Shown piece after piece: positions 12,396 through 22,566 of a stretch of DNA of 64,000 nt. Origin of the DNA: Astropecten irregularis. Lineage: Eukaryota > Echinodermata > Asteroidea > Paxillosida > Astropectinidae. The notes under the pieces were generated by a model that was given only the letters and a program-made list of their open reading frames with translations, had not been told where the DNA came from and did not search any database. Both the position numbers and the translations under genes were made by a program. Every line of letters begins with the position of its first letter. Positions within the stretch are counted from its first letter, which is position 1. Location of the stretch: positions 23,534,494-23,598,493 of the forward strand of contig OZ020246.1 in NCBI GenBank assembly GCA_963971285.1, written 5' to 3'.

Positions 12396-13290
12396 ATAAA
12401 AGGATGTGAGATGCAAGAGGGAAGTTGTGAGATGCGAGTGGGGGAGAGGGGAGATGCGAGAGAGGAGATGTAAGATGCGAGAGGCCAGATGTGTAAGGCG
12501 AGAGGCGAGAGACAAGAGGCAAGAGGCGAGATGCGAGAGGCGAGATGCGAGATGCGAGATGCGAGAGGCTAGAGGCGAGAGGCAAGAGGCGAGAGGCAAG
12601 AGGCGAGAGGCAAGAGGCGAGAGGCAAGAGGCGAGATGCGAGAGGCGAGAGGCGAGAGGCGAGAGGCGAGAGGCAAGAGGCGAGAGGCAAGAGGCGAGAT
12701 GCGAGAGGCGAGAGGTGAGATGCGAGAGGCGAGATGCGAGAGGCGAGAGGCAAGAGGCGAGAGGCAAGAGCCGAGATGCGAGAAGGGAAATGCGATAGGC
12801 GAGATGTGAAAGGCGAGATGCGAGAGGCGAGAGGCGAGAGGCAAGAGGCAAGAGCTGAGATGCAAGAGGCGAGATGCGAGAAGGGAAATGCGATAGGCGA
12901 GATGTGAGAGAGGAGATGTGAGATGTGAGATGCGAGAGGTGAGATGTGAAAGGCGAGATGCGAGAGGCGAGAGGCGAGAGGCAAGAGGCAAGAGCCGAGA
13001 TGCAAGAGGCGAGATGCGAGAAGGGAAATGCAATAGGCGAGATGTGAGAGAGGAGATGTGAGATGCGAGATGCGAAAGGGGGGGGGAGTGAGAACTGAGA
13101 TGCGAGAGGCGAGAGGCAAGAGGCGAGATGCAAGAAGGGAGATGTGAGAGGGGAAACACGAGATGCGATAGGCGAGATGTGAGAGGGGAGATGTGAGATG
13201 CGAGAGGCAAGAGGAGAGATGCAAGAGGCAAGAAAGCCAAGATGTGAGATGTGAGGGGAGACACAGAGAGAAAGAGGAGATGCAAAATGC
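12396..13290. repeat. Heptamer satellite, GAGAGGC type, about 125 units
   Basis: This is a near-continuous array of 7-bp units GAGAGGC, AAGAGGC and GAGATGC, strongly purine-biased on the plus strand. Since 7 is not a multiple of 3, every minus-strand frame reads the same seven-residue pattern (SPLASRL-like). That explains the overlapping open frames of 322, 277 and 238 codons, which I do not regard as genes. Confidence 0.95.
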
Positions 13291-13467
13291 ACGAACACCA
13301 GGTTTAGAACACCATAATTGTAGACTATTAACACTAGCAAGTGATTGTACAATTGATACGGATGTAAGTTGTAACTAACTTTAGTACTGATTACATCATA
13401 AAAAATACATAGGCCTAGGCTATAGGCCCCTTACTTATGCACACTGTCAAGATTTCCACTGACAAAA

Positions 13468-13722
13468 GGAAAGAATTCCACTGATGACCATTATGGAAAA
13501 AGGATTAAATCCTCCAAGAGTTAACTTATTGGATACAAATTATGATGAACTTCAATCTCAGGTGTGGAAAACTTGGGAAGCATATCTGAAAAGTGAGTTT
13601 TACAGGGTTTTTTACCTACAAATTGTACACTTCCAATATAGCGGCAGCCATCTTGCTAAAAACGCCCTCTGTTGGTTCCATAGAGTTGTGCACAAATTAT
13701 GGTCATCAGTGGAATTCTTTCC
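13468..13722. mobile_element. 255-bp inverted-repeat element
   Basis: The ends are GGAAAGAATTCCACTGATGA and TCATCAGTGGAATTCTTTCC, exact inverted copies. A second copy at 28121-28991 shares the interior (AACGCCCTCTGTTGG, AAGTGAGTTTT/AAGCGAGTTTT). No clear target duplication was found. Confidence 0.75.
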
Positions 13723-14191
13723 GTCAGTAGCACTAGTACTAGCAGCAGCTGCAACAGTGGGCGTAGGCCTAACTCTTAATAAAAAGCTCAAGCTGAACTC
13801 ACCAGTCAGTCACTGCTGCATGAACTTCATGAATTGACCTAGGCCTACCAACAAATTTACCAGATACGCTGCTAATACTAGTAATACTAGTGCTATGCAT
13901 CAAAATGCCAGCTCAGACGTGATACTTACTGTACAGGCTAAAATGCAAAATCACTAATGCAAAATAAGCCGGTTCACGGTTCACGCAATGAGGGTTTAAA
14001 ATGCACAATTGCACAGTCAACAAAGATACACAACTGATAATTGCCCTGTCATCATGTCACACACAAAACCATACGGCCCCCGTTTCGAGCTAATTGGCTA
14101 CGGATTAACATTACACAGTTGTCCGAGGAACGGCTACAGGTCAATTCCCACAGTCATTATGTGTAATTCAGAGCCATAGCCAAATAATTTG

Positions 14192-14211
14192 GGCACCGCC
14201 CACGAGCCAAT
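14192..14211 (+). promoter_or_regulatory. Possible EXOSC4 proximal promoter elements
   Basis: A GC-box-like CACCGCCCAC sequence is followed by CCAAT at 14207-14211, about 165-180 bases before the EXOSC4 ATG. The spacing fits a TATA-less housekeeping promoter. The motifs are short and could be chance. Confidence 0.35.
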
Positions 14212-14376
14212 CATTCCATAGAATGGTGCGCGTTCTTGCTCTCACCAAGCGATATCCATTACATTGTAGAAGTCCAAGTACCAGGCAGTCTGGATGCCAA
14301 CTTCGAAACCATTACTTTTAATGAGAGTTTTTGAAGGGGATCTGACTACACATGTAATTGCATTGTTTTTACAAAA

Positions 14377-16658
14377 ATGGCAGGGATTGAGCTACTTTCT
14401 GATCAAGGATTCCGCGTAGATGGACGAAGGCCTCATGAGCTACGTAAAATCCAGTGCCGGATGGGTGTATTCAGACAAGCTGATGGCTCGGCGTACATTG
14501 AGCAAGGGAATACCAAGGCCCTAGCGACAGTCTACGGACCGCATGAAGTAATACAAAAACACGTGTGGATTACGTACTTGAATGCATGCATAAGGCATCC
14601 ATTTCCGACACTTTGTTTATTTGTGTAGGCCTAGGCTATGGCTATTCGTATTCCGTATTCGTTATTTCCCACCAGCAAAACAATTGGCAATTACAGGAAT
14701 GATTTATAGAGCAACATTGAAATGGAATCTTATGTTATGAAATACTTCCCCTGGCCCTAGCCCTAGCCTCTCTAGGCTACTTTTTAATTTTGTTTATTTG
14801 TAAATTGTAACATGGAGGAAGCTCTTCCTTCCTCCATGATTGTAACAAGTTTCCCAAGAGGCTAAGCCAAGGCTAAGCGGCTATGGATAACTTTAACCGT
14901 CAAGATTTTTACTAGCATGTAAAAACTTTCCCCAAAGCTTCCTTATGTCTTATGACAGCTGCTCAATCACCTACAAAACTGAAATTGTGACGGGAAAGTA
15001 CAGTGTTAAAAAAATACTAAATTAGTAAATAGACCATAATGCAAATACCAATTGCAAGGATTGAAGGATTATAAAGAGAGCTATGGTGCCATCACAGAGC
15101 CATGGAAAAAGTCCTTAACAAAAATACTTAACAAAAGGACTTCTTTTTGTTAAAGACTTTTTTTCATGGCCCTGCAATGGCACATTGTACCTTTTTTTAA
15201 TCCTACAATCCTTTACGGTTGGTATTTGGGGTAAGGTATGGGAAAAGTGGGAACAAATTTCCAAGGAAAAATGTAATACTAAAGTAGAGGTTACCTATGG
15301 GTATAATACCTGGAAATGCTATCATTTTTTCTTTGCTATGCAGGCAACGGGCGGTCGCATGAGAGCTCAGCATGACAGAGTGACCATTAACTGCCAGTAC
15401 AGCATGGCCACCTTCAGCACAGGAGAGCGCAAGAAGAGACCAATGGGCGACCGCAGATCACAAGAGATGTCCCAGAACTTACAGCGGACATTTGAGGCGG
15501 CCATTATGACACAGCTGTACCCACGCTCACAGATTGACATATACGTGCAGGTTAATAAGATTGCCTGTCGTTACAGATTAGGGGCCGATTTCACTAACGT
15601 TTTGCAATCATCGCTAAGGTCATCGCCTAGTTAAGCAAATTTGAAGTCCATAGTTCATGTAGTTATGTGAATTATGCATGTGCACATCCATACTCCATGA
15701 AATAGGATTGAAAAAGCACAGAACTTTCTGCTTCTGAAGCGACATTTCAATGCTTCCCGTATTTAAGCAGAGTCATGAAATTGGGCCTATTCTTTTCATT
15801 GTTAAAGGTCTGGGATTGCCATTAAAAATTAAAGTCAATTACCACCGATTCCTAGCGTCAATTTTACCAAACTCATCCATTGTAGGACTTGTGATGCATT
15901 GCAGCCCTACGAAGAATAAGATGGGTTATCACTTCGTAACTCGAGTTACAAACTATGATCATAGGACATTGTGAAATCGACCCCAGACCAGATAAGGTCT
16001 TCACTGGCTAAGAAATTTGCTTTGAAATGAACCGTGGGTCAGACTCGTGTTTTAGGTCGAGGTTATTTAAGCCGACTGGGCCACATTTCAACAGGTTTTG
16101 CAAAGGCAGTTCCTGATGTATCTTCAAAAAAGTCCCTAAACCAACTCTCAAGACTAAGTGGAAAGTGGTTGACCAGCGCTAGCAGATGCCAGCAGTGGAG
16201 AGAGTAAACTTACTTTTATAGTACATTTTACGTACTTTATGCATCTAAGCGATGTACTGTGAAATTCATAATCATGGAAATTGTCTTTATTACAGATACT
16301 GCAGGCGGATGGAGGTAACTACTGCGCCTGCGTCAATGCCGCCACACTAGCCGTCATCGACGCCGGGATACCCATGAGAGACTACGTCTGTGCCTGCACG
16401 GCCGGCTTCGTCAGCGACACGCCACTGGTGGACATCAGCTACTTGGAGGAGTCCCTGGGCGGGCCCGAGATGATCGTGGCGCTCTTGCCCAAGTCCGAAC
16501 AGATCGCCCTGTTCCAGTCGAACTCTCGTCTGCACGTGGACCACATGTCTAAGGTCCTGGACATGGCAATGAAGGGGTGTAAAGACGTTTATGCCGTGTT
16601 GGATGGCATCGTTAGGGACCACGTCAGCGAAGTGACAGACAGCATGAGTAGGAGTTGA
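14377..16658 (+). CDS. EXOSC4: Exosome complex component RRP41 (EXOSC4), complete
   Basis: This is a core-ring subunit of the RNA exosome, the nuclear and cytoplasmic 3'-5' RNA processing and decay complex. The RNase PH fold is phosphorolytic in archaea, but the animal ring is known to be catalytically inert. Exons are 14377-14547, 15344-15550 and 16296-16658, all phase 0. They encode 246 aa, and the human protein is 245. The N-terminus MAGIELLSDQGFRVDGRRP, then MGVFRQADGSAYIEQGNTKA, NCQYSMATFSTGERKKRP, RSQIDIYVQ and NAATLAVIDAGIPMRDYVCA are family hallmarks. The C-terminal domain (about 150-246) is acceptable but less conserved. The start follows ACAAAA and matches the family N-terminus. The 3'UTR is very short. 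The gene is divergent from OPLAH. Confidence 0.98.
15035..15235. mobile_element. ~200-bp fold-back element in EXOSC4 intron 1
   Basis: Left arm CAAATACCAATTGCAAGGAT and ATGGTGCCATCACAGAGCCA pairs imperfectly with right-arm CATGGCCCTGCAATGGCAC and ATCCTTTACGGTTGGTATTT. Facing GTCCTTAACAAAAA and TTTTTGTTAAAGAC runs form the central hairpin. Confidence 0.65.
15581..15984. mobile_element. ~400-bp inverted-end element (GGGGCCGATTTCAC family)
   Basis: It starts GGGGCCGATTTCACTAACG and ends TTGTGAAATCGACCCC. Related ends occur at 17204-17566, 56343-56564 and 61525-61661, so this is a dispersed MITE-like family. It fills the start of EXOSC4 intron 2. The target duplication is not clear. Confidence 0.7.
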
Positions 16659-16687
16659 TGAAAGTTAAATGAAACAAAATTGGTACA

Positions 16688-16693
16688 AATAAA
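16688..16693 (+). terminator. Polyadenylation signal of EXOSC4
   Basis: AATAAA lies 30 bases after the TGA stop. It is the first such signal and implies a very short 3'UTR. Confidence 0.7.
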
Positions 16694-17203
16694 GAAAGGA
16701 TCACTTCATTAACATTTTTTAACGTTCCTTTTTCCATAATGGCTGGTGTGATGTCAACTGTCAAGTCAGGACGGGAACCTTGGTTGTGATGTAGATCACA
16801 AAAACAACACAAATTAAGTTGGCTTAAGGAGGGACCAATTACAAGGACTTTTTTATTTGATGAAGTGTTATGTCGTGCACTTTAAATTTGTTTAATACTT
16901 GCTCAAGAGCAAAGTTAACTCAACTGCCATTGTTGCTAGTGGCTTCCTACTGTACCAGAATTCACAAAGCTAATGCTTGGTCTACTAGCCATGATCAACT
17001 TGTCAGTGTTCAGGCAAAGCTGGTGAACATGGGAAGGTTGTTAAAAAATTAGTCAGTTGTTGATGTTAACAGCATAAGACATGTAAGAAGAATACTGGTA
17101 TAATGTGAGTTGCACATAAGAGAACAGCTTTTGTTACCTTCACCCTTGTTGGTATACAAACTATGCATTAAAATGCACAAATAAAGAGCCAAACCATGTA
17201 CTG

Positions 17204-17566
17204 TGGTCGATTTCACAAAGCACAAAGATTAATCTTAAATTGTGAATCAATCTTAATCGCTAAGCAAGTAAGCAACTGCTTAGCACACAAATTTGCTTAC
17301 CACAAAAATGTCTTGCCCAATAAAACAAACCACAGTTAAAAATTTCATTTGATGTTCATGGTCAGTCAACATCAGCCAAAGAACAATCACAAGCGATACA
17401 CAAAACATGGATATTTGGTTGTTAACCCTGTTTTTATTAAGACAGAAATGTCATGCTTAGCAAATTTTTGTGCTAAGCAGCGCCGTGGAATTGGACCCAG
17501 ATGGTAGAGGTATTGATAACTCATAGATAGGATTGTTTTATCTAAGCATTTGGTGAAATCGGCCCC
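17204..17566. mobile_element. Inverted-end element (GGGGCCGATTTCAC family)
   Basis: The left end is GGTCGATTTCACAAAG and the right end is TTTGGTGAAATCGGCCCC. The interior (CTTAGCACAAA, AATGTCTTGCCCAATAAA, TTTGGTTGTTAACCCTG) is shared with 56343-56564. Confidence 0.7.
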
Positions 17567-18626
17567 TGCAAATTGAACAAAGCATCATGTCAATTAATAT
17601 TAATACTGGTAATATTTTTTTTAAATATTAATCAATAAAAAGTGGAAGACAATACACAAAATCAAGAAGAATCAGCCTTTGTGTATATTTTTTACATGCT
17701 CCTTTTATTTTATTTGTTTTTCTCTAAATGAACATTTTTTGTTTAGATTTCTCAATAAATTCTTGGAAAACAAATGAAGAGAGTCTATACAGTTAGTTTT
17801 TGTTTTGGTTCAAGTAGATAATTATTTCTCTATTATTTCTGAACATTTTCGTAAAGATCGTAGTCAAATTTAGTCAGTTTTTGTTACGAGATATGAATGA
17901 CTGGTGGTGCCTAAAAATTAGCTAGGTCGTATACCGCGTGGTTGTGTACTGTACATCATATAGCGTAGCAAAAGTAATATTTTCCCGTGTACCTTTTTAA
18001 CTACAAATTCTACCAGTATGTAATTTCACTCTCAACCCACAATGTGAGGAGCTTTAAAAAAGGTCACAAACACTTCCAAGTATTCATTATTTTAATTGGT
18101 TGTTTCTAATACCACCTTGCATTTAAGTTCAATTTGTCACGTAAGGAAACCACCTTGTCAATGTCAATTTGTAGAAATTCAGTGGTTATGGAAGGTACAT
18201 GTTGTGATATAAACCGTTTAAAAGCACCACAATATGTAGAGCCATTAATGCATTCAAACATGGACTTCACAAAATCAGGTCAGTTTTACCAAATCTGTTT
18301 TAAGGCTTTTTCGATTGATCTTAATAACTCGGCAGACAACATTATGAGATACCTGTAGTCCTGTAGCTTAAATGGTATGATTAACATAAACTTCATTAAG
18401 TATGTGGTATCATGCTGCAACAGCCTAATTCCTTTCTACAGTTGATATCTTAGCAAAATGGTACATACAAACGCATAGGCAGGTTTATCACCCACGCAAA
18501 AACAGACCAAATTTAGGCCAGGAAACTGCCATTATGGCATTGTATTACAAGCTATCACAAGATGCTTTCCTACAGCCCTGATCATTTGTCACTGTTCCTT
18601 TATTTGACTTAGGAGTAGGGCCTTGG

Positions 18627-18815
18627 CAGAGATGCCACCAGAATTTCATGCAAAAACCTGAAACACCTTTACATGGCCCAGAAAAAACCTGAAACTACCC
18701 TTACTCACAATATGTTTTCTGGATGTCTCAGACGAAACCAAGTACTAAATGTTTGTCAATTTTCTTTCTGAGAAAAAAAAAAACTGAGGTTAAAACCTGA
18801 AAAATGGCATCTCTG
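18627..18815. mobile_element. ~190-bp element with short inverted ends
   Basis: CAGAGATGCCA at the left is mirrored by TGGCATCTCTG at the right, with the AAAACCTGAAA motif repeated inside. An AGTAGGG pair lies close to both ends but not immediately adjacent, so the target duplication is unproven. Confidence 0.5.
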
Positions 18816-21800
18816 ATAGTAGGGTACTTGTTGTTTCAGGGTAAACAGTTGAAAACTACTAATCCGACGGAAAAGAATCCACCCAAACCACATGGCATTT
18901 CACATCAGCCCAGTGTCAATATTCCACTCTAGTTAGAAGTCTTGGTACTACACAATATTTCTCCTCTTGGATGTGGAATCCCTTTCTCAAGAAACCTCAT
19001 TTTGTTCAGAATCAATCATAAGTTCATAAGATAAATTGTAACATCTTCCTTTAACATTGAAACAACAAAACAACAAAACTACCGGGTAATATCAAAATAT
19101 TCATAACTGCGGGCTGAAGATTGGTTATTTAAAAGCAAGTTTCAACTCGCACGACCAGTCAAACCTTGCCAGCCATGTACATGTATCTCTTCTAAATTTA
19201 TCATTTTAATCTTTTCCTTTTTACAAAATACCAAATAATTACATTTTAGCATTTTACTGCTTAATTTTCTGTTTGAAAAAACAATTACCGGAGCTTGAAA
19301 TTCACCCAGAGGCTTATCTTTTGATAATTGTGCCTTCTTGAAGTAAAGTGAGCTTCAACAAATAAACTTCAATGTCCCATCTTTAGTGGCGTATCACCAA
19401 GGAAATAGCAGAATGTTCTTCATAAATACAACACACACAGCCTGATCCATCACAGTGTTCGACTGTGGACATCAATACCTCCAATGTCACACACTTTTCT
19501 TTAAGTATATCCCATGTTTTCTGTACACTATATGCCTACATTTTTAACCTCGCATGTCCGGACTTGAACTCTCTGTGCTTGGAAAGCTTTTCCAAGCTGG
19601 AATATTTCAATATTAAACAAAAGAAATATTACTAGGCAGTATAATTTTTTCTCAATATGTCGCATGTTTTTTTTTCAAGAACTTCAAAGATCAAAACCTT
19701 GGAGTCAACGTTATGTGGAAAATTATTTAAATCAGTACTAGGTACATGTATATTTTTTCTTTCGTTGTTATTACTCTGCTGATAAACTTAGGGTAATATT
19801 TTTTTAATTAAACAACATTTACAACTGTGCACTTTCTGAATGGATGAAATCAAAACAAAACAACAATTAACCAAACCAAAAAGAAAACAAACAAATATTG
19901 GATTAAGCGTTTCTCTTATTTCCTTCTCAATCTCAAAGAGAGGTATTCAAAGCCATGTAAACAACACACACAAAAATAAACAAATTTAACGGAGGGAGAA
20001 AAACAACAACAACAACAAAGTCAGCAAGTTTAAAGGCAACAATTTAACCAATCAGAGTGCAGAGCAGGGCTTTCTTTTCTTCAATCATTTTTTTTCTGTT
20101 TGTTTTCAATTTTCTTTAGTAGCGTCTGCATTAAATGCATATTTTGATAATAATTTGTTTTTTCCTTAACTGAGCAAGCTTTCTGTATACTGACCTTTGC
20201 TTTTAGGCCTCTCAAACTTTTAATTCATGAAACCATGGAGACTGAAAAAAAAAGACTTTAGCTACTACGTTATTTTGTACATCCATTGTAACGTAAAGGG
20301 TATCAAATTGTAAAGGCTTATGGCTACGGCTTGGAAGTAGATACGGTTTTGAGCAAGACAGTGGAGCTTCGGCTTCAACAACAAAATTGACCATTTCAGC
20401 ATTTGGACGACATAACTAATTACAAAGCCACAGCCGTTGAAAAGGCCCCATTGAAATAAGTTAGCATGTATTTGTATGTCATCTGTTCATCATTTCAAAA
20501 TATCAAAGCCATGACACTGTGATGTACCGTGTTAAACACATTAACTAATAATCTACAAAGGCCTATTTTCGGTTTTTTTTTGTTTTTTTTGTTTTTTGGA
20601 TAGCACCTCTATAAAGTCTGGTAAGCAAGTGTGCCTTTGTTTTCTTTTAAATTATTTGACGTTATGAAAGCTTAGCACTGGCTAGTTTTCAAATCCTTTA
20701 CCAAGTGTCCACTTAAGGAGTACTCCCTGATATAAGCAACCTTCTCCTTGTAAGTCAAACTAAGCCCATGCAAGCAGGTCTATTGTGAACGTACATGCTC
20801 TGTCAAAAGGCAGAAATCTTAAGATGTTTTCACTGCCATAGGCCCTGGGACCGTACAGAGGCATAGCACAGCATAATCATAGAGGCAATGCTCAGTATGG
20901 TCGATGAAAAGCTACTATACATGACTCGCTTCATCTGAATAATTATTATTAACAGATGAAAAAAACAATGTTAGGAACTTTTGTACAAAAAAAAAAAATT
21001 TATAAATAGAAGAAATCTTTAAATTGTAGAAATTTTGAAGAAAAAAGGATAATAGTAATAAACCTTTCAGAATTTCATTTATACTTCAACCCTAGTGATT
21101 ACTGACTATATTTTATTTTCACTTTCAATACGTCACTCGAGACACTGTCCGAGTGAAAATTGTTCTAACTAGCTCTTCGAATGATACGTGATATCTACTG
21201 TTCGATCTTTGAGCAAGCACAGGCCCGATGCATTGAACTGATGCATCGGCCTTGCTTAGTACACAAACAAAACATCATCATCTGAGGGCACTAGCAAAAA
21301 ATACAAACACAGCTCCTCATCTCGGAAATTAATTACGGTAAATCAATCCCACTTATCAATATTAAAACCTCTGCAGCTTCCTTTCAGTAATTAACACATT
21401 TTCTGAGCTTTTTGGGGGCAAAACCAGTTGCCCTGTTTTGTATTAAAAAATAAAAAAAAAAGTCAAAAAGGAAGGAAATATTTTTTTTGCTTTTATGCAT
21501 CGAGGCAAAAATTGCCCAAGACCGAGTTTCATGAAGCATTCAGGATCTGCCTGTCCACTCCTGGCTTAAGTTAAACTGACCGAAATGACCGTTCACCGGT
21601 GGCAAAATTTTGCACCCTGATAGTCTCTCCTGCCATTAGTACCTTACAAAGCCCTCCATCTCTCAAATTTTGCAGTGAACGGACATGACACTACACGGAC
21701 TCCGTCTGCGATGCTTTTAAACAAAAATTCGCGAAAATTATTCCCTGCTTTTATCAGTAACCACTGGCATCATAAGTAAATATTAAATTTCCTGAATCAC

Positions 21801-22028
21801 TACCTGTGTAAATCAGAAATCCAACGAAAATTTCACTGGGGGTTAACTTCTCCCCCTACAAACGTTCCATCTTAAAATACAGGAACAAGAAAGGAAAAAA
21901 AAAGGAAAAAAGATACAATGTTCCCATAAGGCATTCGGAAATCATTGCAACTTGCCTCCTTCTTATGGGTAAATCACGCACCACATGCAGGCACGACTAA
22001 AGGCTCAGGAAAAACAAATCTTGTGATT

Positions 22029-22334
22029 TCAGCATCTGCCATAGCACAGCATCTGCCATAGCACAGCATCTGCCATAGCACAGCATCTGCCATAGCACAG
22101 CATCTGCCATAGCACAGCATCTGCCATAGCACAGCATCTGCCATAGCACAGCATCTGCCATAGCACGGCATCTGCCATAGCACAGCATCTGCCATAGCAC
22201 GGCATCTGCCATAGCACGGCATCTGCCATAGCACAGCATCTGCCATAGCACAGCATCTGCCATAGCACGGCATCTGCCATAGCACGGCATCTGCCATAGC
22301 ACAGCATCTGCCATAGCACAGCATCTGCCATAGT
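22029..22334. repeat. 17-bp tandem array, about 18 units
   Basis: The unit CAGCATCTGCCATAGCA is repeated about 18 times with almost no change except an A/G switch in CACAGC/CACGGC. The period is not a multiple of 3, so three minus-strand frames read the same MADAVLWQMLCYGRCCA pattern. These frames are spurious. It lies about 230 bases beyond the LSM14 stop, so it may be transcribed in that 3'UTR. Confidence 0.95.
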
Positions 22335-22566
22335 GTGAATAATCCGGCAATCTTGTGCCACGTGAAAGGCAAGGTAATAAATAAGGGGGAAAAACAAAAA
22401 CGACTTTCAGGATAGAGAAAAAAGGATCGACTCCGGTCTAACGTCCTACCCTGACTGGCGACTGAGCTTCGGTTTTTGTTTTTGCTGTGCTTTTTATCTT
22501 TCTCTCTATTTTTTTTTTTTTTTTTTTTGTCCTTTGGTAGTTTACTTTGTGTGCACACTGGTGTCT

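Larger units (their letters stand above)
12275..14376. promoter_or_regulatory. Shared upstream region of OPLAH and EXOSC4
   Basis: These 2.1 kb separate the two divergent start codons and must hold both promoters. Contents are a possible 5'UTR splice acceptor (TTGCAG on the minus strand, about 12310), the heptamer satellite 12396-13290, an inverted-repeat element at 13468-13722, and a CCAAT/GC-box cluster next to EXOSC4. I see no convincing TATA box. Confidence 0.6.
16694..22566. other. Interval between converging EXOSC4 and LSM14 3' ends
   Basis: Almost 6 kb, AT-rich, with no exon I can support. It must contain the LSM14 3'UTR of unknown length. Minus-strand AATAAA occurs for example near 21113 and 17705, but none is clearly the used site. 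Recognisable pieces are inverted-end elements at 17204-17566 and 18627-18815, poly-T/poly-A runs, and the 17-bp array at 22029-22334. I see nothing further between about 18820 and 22020. Confidence 0.6.

Noticed and set aside
12384-13352. Long minus-strand open frames (up to 322 codons) rich in LASRLSP
   Set aside because: They follow from a 7-bp satellite that reads the same peptide in all three frames. There are no splice or start features and no non-repeat content.
22029-22334. CRISPR-like regular array
   Set aside because: The 17-bp units are contiguous with no spacers, in an animal genome. It is a simple tandem array.
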